From positions 72,083 through 136,082 of the forward strand of contig JBBSFE010000003.1 of NCBI GenBank assembly GCA_038239005.1: a DNA stretch of 64,000 nucleotides. Reading direction: 5' to 3'. The notes under the pieces are model-generated. The model saw only the letters and a list, made by a program, of their open reading frames with translations, ran no database searches and was not told the origin of the DNA. This DNA comes from DASXHD01 sp038239005 (GTDB lineage Bacteria; Myxococcota_A; Polyangia; Polyangiales; Polyangiaceae). Below, in pieces: positions 8,966 through 17,174 of the stretch (position 1 is the first letter of the stretch; every line of letters starts with the position of its first letter). The position numbers and the translations under genes were made by a program.

Positions 8966-10186
8966 CTACTCGCGGGAGCGGCGCTCTTTGAAGATGCGGC
9001 GGGCCACGTCGATGGGCGCGCCATGGACGAAGTACGAACGCGCGGCGGCACCAATCGCGACGGTGCCAGCGAATGCGACCGCGCCCGAGATCGCGGAGCC
9101 CGCGCCCGGGAACACGAATTTCGCGAGCGCGCGCGCGGCTTCGCGCAGCACGAACGCAGCGCCGATGTTCACGCCGAGCGACGACAAGAATTCTGCAGCG
9201 CTCTTCACGTCGAGCGGCCTGCCCGCGACGTACGCGATGCCCGCGACGAGCACGATCTGAAGTGACGTGATCGGGATCATGTCGGCGAGGGGAATGGGCA
9301 CGATGCCAATGCCTGCGCACAGCGCCGCCGTGACGTACGTGAGCTCTTGCGAGAGCTGGTCTTGAAGCGCGACGACACCGGTGACGCGCGCGAACGTTCC
9401 GCGACTTTGGTCGGGTAGCCTCGCGAATACGGCTCCTACGAGCTCGTCGGTGTGCCAGCGCTCGTCTGCGCGCGTCGCGCCCGACTCGTCGAAAGACATG
9501 TATGCCGAGATCGCGACGGTGGCCGCGAGCATCGGAGCGAGCTTGGGGCGGCTGCGAATGCGCTCGTCGATCGTGCGTTCGGCGAGCTGCACGTGACCCA
9601 TTTTTTCGATGTCGTCGCCGAGCTTCGCGTTTTTGGGCTCGAGGAGATCGCAATGCGTGATGGCGCAAATGACGGCGGGCGTCTTTCGCGTCGTCCGCTC
9701 GACCATGCGCGCGATCTCTTCGAGCAAATCGAGATCGCGATCGATGGCGGAGTCGACGTCCATCGCGCGGACGACGAAGACGATGACGTCCGGTGGCTTG
9801 CGATCGACCTCGGCGGCGATGGACGCGAGCGGCGTCTTTGCTTCGTCGGCCTCTGCGGGCTCGCCTCCTTCTTGGAGGCCACGCGTGTCGAGGATGGCGA
9901 GCGTGCCGCGCTCGCTCGTGAAGTCGTACCACTTGCCGCGACCCGTCTGCGCTTTGACGTGGCCGACGTCGGCGATCTTTTTTCCGAATAGCGCGTTGAT
10001 GAGCGATGACTTTCCGGAGCCACGACGCCCGACGAGCAAGAGCGCGGGCGGGCGACTCTCGAGGAGCGTCGCGCGAAGTGTGGCGATGCGATGGCGAAGG
10101 TTCTTCACGGCGTCGGACGGCATCAGCTCGAGGAGCTGCTCGAGCCGGCGAATGGTTTCCGCAATTGGCGCTCGCGGGTCATCCAT
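8966..10186 (-). CDS. Era-like GTPase with C-terminal DUF697 membrane domain
   Basis: This 406-residue protein has the P-loop GRRGSGKSS at about residues 52-60, a G3 motif DTRG and a G4-position motif THCD in place of the usual NKxD. The C-terminal third carries hydrophobic segments typical of DUF697 (around IPLADMIPITSLQIVLVAGI). Proteins of this type are predicted membrane-associated GTPases of unknown role, sometimes linked to envelope or ion homeostasis. It follows the thiO-like gene by three bases on the same strand, so the two are probably cotranscribed. The THCD variant suggests altered guanine recognition, but other GTPases of this group also use TxxD. Confidence 0.85.
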   Translation of the reverse strand: MDDPRAPIAETIRRLEQLLELMPSDAVKNLRHRIATLRATLLESRPPALLLVGRRGSGKSSLINALFGKKIADVGHVKAQTGRGKWYDFTSERGTLAILDTRGLQEGGEPAEADEAKTPLASIAAEVDRKPPDVIVFVVRAMDVDSAIDRDLDLLEEIARMVERTTRKTPAVICAITHCDLLEPKNAKLGDDIEKMGHVQLAERTIDERIRSRPKLAPMLAATVAISAYMSFDESGATRADERWHTDELVGAVFARLPDQSRGTFARVTGVVALQDQLSQELTYVTAALCAGIGIVPIPLADMIPITSLQIVLVAGIAYVAGRPLDVKSAAEFLSSLGVNIGAAFVLREAARALAKFVFPGAGSAISGAVAFAGTVAIGAAARSYFVHGAPIDVARRIFKERRSRE

Positions 10187-10189
10187 GCA

Positions 10190-11242
10190 TCACGAATGTA
10201 AGACGGCTTCCGCAACGCGCTCGCCCGTTTCGCGCGACAGCAAAATTCCGTTTCGATGATGCCCCGTCGCCAGGAAAAGCCCCGAAAGCGGCGAGGCGCC
10301 GATGAGCGGGGCGCTCGCAAATGGGCGAAAGCTCGACCACGCCGGTCCCACTTGGGCCTCCCCGAGCGACGGGACGAGCGCGATCACTTTCGTGAGGATC
10401 GACGCGAGCCCCGAGGCGGTGACCTCGCGCCGGAACCCTGCGAGCTCCATCGTCGAACCGCACACGACGCGCCCATCGCCGCGTGGCACGACGTAACCGC
10501 CATCGCCTACGACGATCGTGCGCACGTGCGGAGGTCGCTCGTCGAGCTGCACGAGCTGACCGCGCATCGGTTTGACCTCGGGGACCGAGGCCGGCACGCC
10601 CGGCAAGAGCGACGACCACGAACCTGCTGCGAGAACGATCGCGTCTGCGCGAAGCTCGCCGTCTTCGAGACGCACGCCTACGCAGCGATCACGTTCGACA
10701 ATCAAGGAGCGCACGGTCACGCCCGATCGGATCGACAAACGTGGCCGCCTCGCGACGGCCGCGACGAGCGCTCTCAAGAGAAGCGGCGGCTCGACTTGAG
10801 ACTCTTCGGCGAAATGCGCAGCGGCCACCACGCGATCGGCGAGCGCCGGCTCGATCTCTCGTGCGCCCTTTCCGTCGACCAGCTCGGCGGAGAGGCCGGC
10901 GCGCTTTTGCCACGCGACGCGTGCCGCGACGGCCTCGGCAGCACGGTCGTCGAGCGCGATTTCGAGCGCGCCCGATTGCTTGTATCCTACATCTATCCCG
11001 GTCTCGGACCTGAGGATTTCAGCCCATTCCGCGTGACGAGCACGTGCGCGACGAAAGAGCTCGAGCTCTTCGCCGGGCCCAGCGCTTTCGAGCTGTGCGC
11101 CAAGAATGCCCGCTGCCGCGCTCGATGCTTCGGCGCCCGGAACCGCGCGTTCGAGCACGACGACGTCTGCCGCGCCGCGGTCGGAGAGTGCGAGCGCGGT
11201 CGCGCAACCCATCACGCCGGCACCGATGACACAGACGCGCAT
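10190..11242 (-). CDS. thiO: Glycine oxidase ThiO-like FAD-dependent amino-acid oxidase
   Basis: This 350-residue DAO-family flavoprotein begins with an FAD-binding GAGVMG Rossmann motif. Further along are the EASSAAAGILGAQ segment typical of ThiO and a C-terminal GLFLATGHHRNGILLS block that closes the FAD site. ThiO oxidises glycine to the imine used to build the thiazole ring of thiamine. The start is ATG 11242, which puts the FAD motif at the N-terminus; longer frames run into the divergent gene. No other thi genes are adjacent, so a related DAO-type oxidase with another amine substrate cannot be excluded. Confidence 0.85.
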   Translation of the reverse strand: MRVCVIGAGVMGCATALALSDRGAADVVVLERAVPGAEASSAAAGILGAQLESAGPGEELELFRRARARHAEWAEILRSETGIDVGYKQSGALEIALDDRAAEAVAARVAWQKRAGLSAELVDGKGAREIEPALADRVVAAAHFAEESQVEPPLLLRALVAAVARRPRLSIRSGVTVRSLIVERDRCVGVRLEDGELRADAIVLAAGSWSSLLPGVPASVPEVKPMRGQLVQLDERPPHVRTIVVGDGGYVVPRGDGRVVCGSTMELAGFRREVTASGLASILTKVIALVPSLGEAQVGPAWSSFRPFASAPLIGASPLSGLFLATGHHRNGILLSRETGERVAEAVLHS

Positions 11243-11267
11243 GGTGCGATGGTAGCATCGGGCCCGC

Positions 11268-12848
11268 ATGCGAAAGTTTTCGATCGCCACAGCGCTCGCG
11301 GCCGCGCTCATCTCCGCACCGGCGGCGGCGTTCTGCGGGTTCTACGTCTCCGATAGCGGGCAGGGTCTCTACAACAACGCGACGCAAGTCGCGATCATGC
11401 GCGACGGCACACGCACGGTGCTCTCGATGCAGAACAACTACGAGGGGCCACCCGATCGTTTTGCGATGGTGATTCCCGTACCGTCGGTGCTCCAAAAAGA
11501 AAACGTGAAGACGCTGCCTCGCGATCTCTTCACGCGCCTCGAGCAGCTCGATGCGCCACGGCTCGTCGAATATTGGGAGCAAGACCCTTGTGCGGAGCGC
11601 GCGCAAGAAGCGATGGCCGCCAAAGGCGCCATCGGAACGGGCAGCGGGTTCGGCAACGGGCACGGCCGCTTGGGTGGGGCCTTCGGCGTCACGGTCGAAG
11701 CGCAGTTCACCGTCGGCGAGTACGAGATCGTCATCCTCAGCGCGGAAGATTCGGGCGGCCTCGACGCCTGGCTGCGTCACGAAAAATATCACATCCCCGA
11801 AAACGCCGAGCCGTTCCTCCGGCCGTACGTCGAGCACGGGTCCAAATTTTTCGTCGCCAAAGTCGACCCGACCAAAGTCGTCTTCGAGCACGGGAGCGCA
11901 GCGCTCTCGCCGCTGCGTTTTTATTACGACACCGAGCAGTTCACGCTCCCGATTCGGCTCGGGCTTCTCAACGCCAAGGATCAACAAGATCTGATCATTC
12001 ACGTTCTCGCGAAGGCCCAGCGCTACGAGGCGGCGAACTACGAGAACGTCGCCATCCCGACGAACCTCGACGTCGACGAGAGCGCGAAGGGCAACTTCGC
12101 ACCCGTGTATAATGCACTCTTCGACGACACCGTTCGCGAGCACCCACGCGCGGTCGTCACGGAGTACGCGTGGGATGCGAGCACGTGCGATCCGTGTCCG
12201 GGGCCCGCGCTTTCGTACGCAGACATCGCAACGCTCGGCGCCGATGTCGCGCCTTCGGTCACGGCGCAAACGCAAACCGGCGCAGCGGGCGCACCATCCA
12301 TGCGTCGCGGATGGCGCGGAAGTGGTGGTGGCTGGGTGCTCACGCGCCTTCACGCGCGTTACGGCAAAAACACGCTCGGCGACGATCTCGTGTTTCGCGC
12401 CGCGCCGCCGATCGTGGGCGGCCGGGAAATCATGGCGTTTGGTGCATCGCTCGAGCGAACGCCTACGCCATCGTCGTTCAACAATTTCCAAGCGCGGTAC
12501 GCCATTCGTCACGCGTGGACCGGCGCGATGGCGTGCGAGCATCCCGTGCGCGGCATTTGGGGAGGGCCCCCACAAGGCCAAGCTTCCGAGTCGCCGCGCG
12601 CAGCCACGCAGCTCGCGTTCGCAGATCGCGGCACGTCGAAGCTCTCGTCGTTCGTCGGCTACCACGCAGCATCGGCCGCACCGAGCTCGTCCGTGGCCGC
12701 GGCGCCTTCCGCGCTTCCGACGTCACCGACCGCGCCGGCCAAGAGTGGATGCGGCTGTGGTGTTGCAACGCGCACGACGCCCGCGCCGATCACGTTTGCG
12801 TCTGCCTCACTCTTGCTCTTCTGGATCCTTCGCCGCAATCGCCCGTAA
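11268..12848 (+). CDS. DUF2330 surface protein with MYXO-CTERM-like tail (copy 1)
   Basis: This 526-residue protein has a signal peptide cleaved after APAAA. The DUF2330 region begins FCGFYVSDSG and includes MQNNYEGPPDRFAMVIPVP. The C-terminus has Gly-Cys-Gly-Cys, one hydrophobic helix and an Arg-rich end (RRNRP). This layout matches MYXO-CTERM sorting tails of Myxococcota, which place proteins on the cell surface by a dedicated protease. The biochemical role of DUF2330 is unknown. It is a close paralogue of the next gene, nine bases downstream, and the pair looks like a tandem duplication. Confidence 0.85.
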   Translation: MRKFSIATALAAALISAPAAAFCGFYVSDSGQGLYNNATQVAIMRDGTRTVLSMQNNYEGPPDRFAMVIPVPSVLQKENVKTLPRDLFTRLEQLDAPRLVEYWEQDPCAERAQEAMAAKGAIGTGSGFGNGHGRLGGAFGVTVEAQFTVGEYEIVILSAEDSGGLDAWLRHEKYHIPENAEPFLRPYVEHGSKFFVAKVDPTKVVFEHGSAALSPLRFYYDTEQFTLPIRLGLLNAKDQQDLIIHVLAKAQRYEAANYENVAIPTNLDVDESAKGNFAPVYNALFDDTVREHPRAVVTEYAWDASTCDPCPGPALSYADIATLGADVAPSVTAQTQTGAAGAPSMRRGWRGSGGGWVLTRLHARYGKNTLGDDLVFRAAPPIVGGREIMAFGASLERTPTPSSFNNFQARYAIRHAWTGAMACEHPVRGIWGGPPQGQASESPRAATQLAFADRGTSKLSSFVGYHAASAAPSSSVAAAPSALPTSPTAPAKSGCGCGVATRTTPAPITFASASLLLFWILRRNRP

Positions 12849-12857
12849 AGGAGCTTC

Positions 12858-14441
12858 ATGCGCCGTATCGCCATTGCCATGTCTCTCGTCGTTCCGCTCT
12901 CCGTGAGCCTCGTTGCACCCGCCGCTCATGCTTTTTGCGGCTTTTACGTTTCCGACAGCGGAAAGCAGCTCGTCAACAACGCGACGCAGGTCGCGCTCAT
13001 GCGCGAGGGCACGCGCACCGTTCTCTCGATGCAGAACAACTACGAAGGGCCTCCCGAGCGATTCGCGATGGTCGTGCCCGTGCCGGTCGTCCTCCAAAAA
13101 GAGAACGTGAAGACGCTTCCGCGCGAGCTCTTCGACAAGCTCGAGCAGCTCGATGCGCCACGCCTCGTCGAATATTGGGAGCAGGACCCATGCGCCGCCG
13201 GCCTGGACGACCACGAAGAAACCAAGAAGGCGCAGTCACCCGCGATGGCCGGCGCAGCGAGGGCCGACAGCGCCGCGCAAAACCTCGGCGTGAAAGTCGA
13301 AGCGCAGTTCGCCGTCGGCGAATACGAGATCGTGATCTTGAGCGCAGAAAATTCTGGCGGCCTCGACACGTGGCTGCGCCAAGAGCACTACAACGTGCCG
13401 CCGGGCGCCGAGCCCTATCTCCGCCCCTACGTCGCCGAGGGGTCGCGGTTCTTCGTCGCGAAGGTCGACCCGGCGCGCGTGAAGTTCGAGCACGGGCAAG
13501 CTGCGCTGTCGCCGATTCGATTCTATTACGACAGCGTCGACTTCAAGTTGCCGGTGCGCCTCGGTCTCATCAACTCGGGCGGCAAGCAAGATCTCATCGT
13601 GCACCTTCTCGCGCGCGGCAAACGCTACGAGGTCGCCAACTACCCGAACGTCACGATCCCGACGAACCTCGACGTCAGCAACGCCACGAAGCAGGAATTT
13701 GGCTCGTTCTACGCGAGCCTTTACGACGAGACGCTGAAGAAAAATCCGGGCGCCGTCGTCACCGAATATTCGTGGGACGCAAGCTCGTGCGATCCGTGTC
13801 CGGGGCCCGCGCTCTACGCGCAAGACTTCGCGACGCTCGGCGATGACGCCATGCCGCACGATCAGCAGCAGCAACAAGCCATGGGCCGCGGCTTCTTCGG
13901 CGGCTTCACGCTCACGCGCATTCACGCGCGCTACGACAAGCAAACGCTCGGCGCAGATCTCGTGTTTCGCGCCGCGCCCGCGATCGTTGGCGGTCGCGAG
14001 TTCTACGCGCAAAGCGGCGGTATCGAGCACGGCGCGGTCGCGGCGTCGTACAACAACTTCCAGGCGCGCTACGTGATTCGCCACGCGTGGGAAGGCGAGA
14101 TCAAGTGTGAGCATCCGCATCGCGGGATTTGGGGCGGGCCACCAACGGGCGTGCCGCACGATCAACCGAAGTCGGCGACGAATCTCGCGTTCGCAAAACG
14201 TGATGCGTTCCAGCTCTCGTCGTTCGTCACCACCGACGTGCCCGAAATTGGTTTCTTGAAGAACGCACCTCCCGCGCTGGTGACGACGAGCACGGCCGCT
14301 GGAGCATCATCGGCGGCGCCGTCGAAAGCCGCATCGGGCGGATGCGCGGGATGCGCGACCGCAAACGACAGCTCACCCGCAGCGGCGGCGGTGCTCGCGC
14401 CTCTCGCCATCTTCCTCGTGCGACGTCGTCGCCGCGCATGA
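12858..14441 (+). CDS. DUF2330 surface protein with MYXO-CTERM-like tail (copy 2)
   Basis: This 527-residue protein has a signal peptide, a DUF2330 region starting FCGFYVSDSG and the same central blocks as the preceding gene (EAQFAVGEYEIVILSAE, VTEYSWDASSCDPCPGPAL, HAWEGEIKCEHPHRGIWGGP). The tail has a Gly/Cys cluster (GGCAGCA), a hydrophobic helix and a final run of Arg, as in MYXO-CTERM proteins. The copies diverge mainly in the linker after the first domain and near the tail. The stop overlaps the start of the pentaheme cytochrome gene (ATGA), so the products are probably made together at the envelope. Confidence 0.85.
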   Translation: MRRIAIAMSLVVPLSVSLVAPAAHAFCGFYVSDSGKQLVNNATQVALMREGTRTVLSMQNNYEGPPERFAMVVPVPVVLQKENVKTLPRELFDKLEQLDAPRLVEYWEQDPCAAGLDDHEETKKAQSPAMAGAARADSAAQNLGVKVEAQFAVGEYEIVILSAENSGGLDTWLRQEHYNVPPGAEPYLRPYVAEGSRFFVAKVDPARVKFEHGQAALSPIRFYYDSVDFKLPVRLGLINSGGKQDLIVHLLARGKRYEVANYPNVTIPTNLDVSNATKQEFGSFYASLYDETLKKNPGAVVTEYSWDASSCDPCPGPALYAQDFATLGDDAMPHDQQQQQAMGRGFFGGFTLTRIHARYDKQTLGADLVFRAAPAIVGGREFYAQSGGIEHGAVAASYNNFQARYVIRHAWEGEIKCEHPHRGIWGGPPTGVPHDQPKSATNLAFAKRDAFQLSSFVTTDVPEIGFLKNAPPALVTTSTAAGASSAAPSKAASGGCAGCATANDSSPAAAAVLAPLAIFLVRRRRRA

Positions 14442-16558
14442 CACGGTGGGTGCTCTTCTGCGCCGCCTTCACGCTCTCCGCGAGCCTCGGCGCAGCGTGT
14501 ACGTCCGACGTGGGCCCTGCCCTCGAGACGAACGCGCCGAGCACCCTCGAGTCACGCTTGCCTGTGGACACCGACACTTTTCCGTCGCAGCTCCACGTCA
14601 CCGAACGCGATCGCACGGTGTCGCCCTCGGACGTCGACACATGCGCGACGTGCCACTCCGACGTCGCCGAGCAGTGGAAAACGAGCGCCCATTTTTTCGC
14701 GTCGTTCGACAACCCTATTTACCGGGCGTCGGTGCTCCGATTTCGCAAAGAGCGAACCAATGAAAAGAGCCGGTTTTGCGGCGGATGCCACGACCCATCG
14801 CTCATGGTCGACGGCGCCATGGACCACGAGATACCGAGCGATGATCTCCGCGCGTTCTCGGGCGTGACGTGCCGCACGTGCCACGGCGCGACGTACGCGC
14901 GACCCGACGGCAACGGCAGCCTCGATTTGCGCATCGCACCCATCGAGCTTCCGAAAGATGGCGATGCCGCGAGCGTCGCGCGTCACAAGATTGCTGCGAC
15001 GCCGGCCGCGCTTCGCACGACGAGCCTCTGCGTATCGTGTCATCGCGTGTTCCTCGACGAAGGCACGGGCAACGCACATCACCTCGCAGGACAAGACGAC
15101 GGCACACCCTGGATGCGCTCCGCGTTCGCGGGAAGCCAAGGCGAGCGCGTCGACGAAAACGTTCCCGCACGTGACTGCCGCGGATGCCACATGCCGAAGG
15201 AAGACAGCACCCTCGGCGACGCCGCGGCCAAGAACGGAAAGATCACATCGCACAGGTTCCTCGGCGGCCACTCGTGGCTCGCATCGATGCGCGGCGACGC
15301 CGCTCAGCTCGAACGCATCAAGCAGCTCCTCGCGACGGCCGCGACGATCGACGTCGTTCCCGTGAGCTCGGGCGAGCGCATCATCGTCGATGTCGTCGTG
15401 AAGAACACGGGCACAGGACACCGATTCCCCGGCGGAACGCTCGATGCGCAAGACACATGGGTCGAAGTCACGGCGACCGATGCGCGCGGGCGGCTCGTCG
15501 CGACGGCCGGAGCTTCACACGCCAAAGGCGAAGCGATGTTCACACCCGACACGCACGTACTTCGGGCCGTCATTCTCGACGATCACGGAAAGCCCGTGAT
15601 TGCGCGAGAAACGGAGCTCTTTCGCACGGTCGTCGTGAACCACACGATCGCGCCGCGCGATGCCGAAGTGTCCGAGTACGCGCTCGACGTTCCGCACGAC
15701 GCCGCGCTTCCGATTCGCTTCGAAGCCAAGCTTCGCCATCGCTCGCGAAACCTCGCCGTGCAAGCGTCGGCGTGCGCGCACAGCAAAACCGCGGAGAGCC
15801 GCGCGTTCGATGCGGGGTTCGTGAAAAACTACGCGTTCGCGAAGGCGCTCGATCCGTGCACTGTGCAACCGATCATCGACGTCGCGGCCGCCACGGCTGA
15901 TGTTGGCGCCGCACCACTCCCGCGCACGCTCGACTTCGATCGCGCTTACGCGTGGGGGCAAGGTTTGCTGCACGTGATGTCCGAGCGACTCGACGAAGCA
16001 CGCGAGCCGCTCATCCTCGCCGATGCCGCTGCGCGAAACCCGCGCGAGCATGCGATGGCGCTCGCGCTCCTGGGTCAGCTCGCTGCCAAGCAAGGTCGCG
16101 TCGATGATGCGTTCGGTCGTCTCGCCGAGGCGCAAAAAGCGATCGGTACGCACCCATTCTTCGATCGCGTTCGCGGCGAGGCGCTCGCGTCCGTCTGGCG
16201 CGAAACCGAAGCGATGCCCTACTTGTGCGACGCAGCCGCCGCGCTCCCACGTGACGACGGCCTCTATTCGCAACTCTCCGTGGCGCTCGGAAGCGCAGGC
16301 CAATCGCTCGCGGCATTCGAGGCCGCGCGATACGCGCTGGCGCTTCAACCACGCGACGAAAACGCACTGCGCGTGCAAGCGCTCTCACTCGAATCGATTG
16401 GCGCGCCACCCGACCAAGTGCGCCGCGCGAAAGACGCATGGCTCCTCCGGCGAACCGCAGACGATGGCTCCGCCATCAAGGGCCAGTGCTCCAAAAACAT
16501 TCCCGGGTGCGCCGCCGAACGTGATCCCGTGCGCCTCCACGTGATGACACTTCGCTAG
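14438..16558 (+). CDS. Pentaheme c-type cytochrome/TPR lipoprotein (cytochrome c554-like)
   Basis: This 706-residue protein has a lipoprotein signal (LGAAC, Cys21) and five CXXCH heme c sites: CATCH (69-73), CGGCH (114-118), CRTCH (145-149), CVSCH (198-202) and CRGCH (247-251). A beta-rich region follows (about 290-460), then TPR-like helices (about 520-680). The first heme motif in a 'DVDTCATCHSDVAEQW' setting and the layout resemble cytochrome c554 relatives, which act in periplasmic electron transfer. The start ATG 14438 overlaps the upstream DUF2330 stop. An electron-transfer or redox-sensing role at the outer face is inferred; the electron partner is not in this window. Confidence 0.85.
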   Translation: MTRWVLFCAAFTLSASLGAACTSDVGPALETNAPSTLESRLPVDTDTFPSQLHVTERDRTVSPSDVDTCATCHSDVAEQWKTSAHFFASFDNPIYRASVLRFRKERTNEKSRFCGGCHDPSLMVDGAMDHEIPSDDLRAFSGVTCRTCHGATYARPDGNGSLDLRIAPIELPKDGDAASVARHKIAATPAALRTTSLCVSCHRVFLDEGTGNAHHLAGQDDGTPWMRSAFAGSQGERVDENVPARDCRGCHMPKEDSTLGDAAAKNGKITSHRFLGGHSWLASMRGDAAQLERIKQLLATAATIDVVPVSSGERIIVDVVVKNTGTGHRFPGGTLDAQDTWVEVTATDARGRLVATAGASHAKGEAMFTPDTHVLRAVILDDHGKPVIARETELFRTVVVNHTIAPRDAEVSEYALDVPHDAALPIRFEAKLRHRSRNLAVQASACAHSKTAESRAFDAGFVKNYAFAKALDPCTVQPIIDVAAATADVGAAPLPRTLDFDRAYAWGQGLLHVMSERLDEAREPLILADAAARNPREHAMALALLGQLAAKQGRVDDAFGRLAEAQKAIGTHPFFDRVRGEALASVWRETEAMPYLCDAAAALPRDDGLYSQLSVALGSAGQSLAAFEAARYALALQPRDENALRVQALSLESIGAPPDQVRRAKDAWLLRRTADDGSAIKGQCSKNIPGCAAERDPVRLHVMTLR

Positions 16559-16597
16559 CCGTCTGCACCAACATTCCGTGAAACGAGCGCAGGGAAT

Positions 16598-16641
16598 TTG
16601 GCTTGGATCGTATCGCAGCGAATTGGCTTGGATCGGATCGC
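16598..16641. repeat. Two-copy 19-bp direct repeat, 25-bp period
   Basis: TTGGCTTGGATCGTATCGC (16598-16616) recurs at 16623-16641 with a single mismatch. The repeat lies in the 115-base gap between the cytochrome gene and a small lipoprotein gene. It could be a tandem regulator-binding site or a chance duplication. Confidence 0.5.
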
Positions 16642-16673
16642 CCGAGGCGCCCGCGGTGGTAATGTCTGAATAG

Positions 16674-16937
16674 ATGCGGCATCAGATTGCGGTTTGCATT
16701 GTCTTGACCTTGGTTGGCTGCGCACAGCCGCCAGACCAAAAGGCGATCGACTGCGTGAAGAGGGGCCTCGGTGCTGACATTCAAGGCAATTGCGTTCCTC
16801 TCTGCTCCGACGCGGGCGCTTGCCCGAAGGGATCGATGTGCCAGATGCTGGACGAGCCAACGACGGATCCTAACTCCAATGCCGTACAACGCCTTCCAGT
16901 CTGTTGTTCTGGTGCCGGATGCCTTGGGGGCGATTGA
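16674..16937 (+). CDS. Small Cys-rich lipoprotein
   Basis: This 87-residue protein has a lipoprotein signal (VLTLVGC, Cys16). The mature part has eight further cysteines in clusters such as C-x-x-x-C-S and CCSGAGC. It belongs to the same general class of Cys-rich exported proteins as the one at 622-1602 but is not a clear paralogue. The ribosome-binding site is weak. A Cys-containing frame continues at 16904-17110 in another phase, so the gene could be a frameshifted remnant of a longer one; this cannot be decided from one sequence. Confidence 0.55.
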   Translation: MRHQIAVCIVLTLVGCAQPPDQKAIDCVKRGLGADIQGNCVPLCSDAGACPKGSMCQMLDEPTTDPNSNAVQRLPVCCSGAGCLGGD

Positions 16938-17174
16938 GTCGGCGGCGGTCAGTTACGCGTTCGGCGTTCGCTAGATGCTGGTCAGTGGGCGCGGAGCCGG
17001 CGGACGACGAGCGATGCGTGACTTTCGCGGACATCCTCGGGGCAGCCTCTTATCGCGTGAGCCCGAGCTGTCGTTGCAACGTACCGTCTCGCCTCGCCGC
17101 CCCGTCGTGATGGGAGCGTGCTCAAGCGATGGCGAGACTAGATCCTTTGCAAACGCCCTTCGTACGAAGGGTCC
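16938..17174. other. 237-base gap without a convincing gene
   Basis: No frame here has a credible start and length. The phase that reads through 16904-17110 encodes several cysteines and could be the displaced tail of the preceding small lipoprotein. I see no hairpin with a T-run or other clear regulatory element. Confidence 0.4.

Noticed and set aside
11019..12665. Long open frame antisense to the first DUF2330 gene
   Set aside because: Arg-rich composition without domains, fully opposite a well-supported gene; typical of GC-rich shadow frames.
16904..17110. Separate Cys-containing small gene
   Set aside because: No ribosome-binding site or signal; more likely a displaced tail of the preceding lipoprotein or a chance frame.
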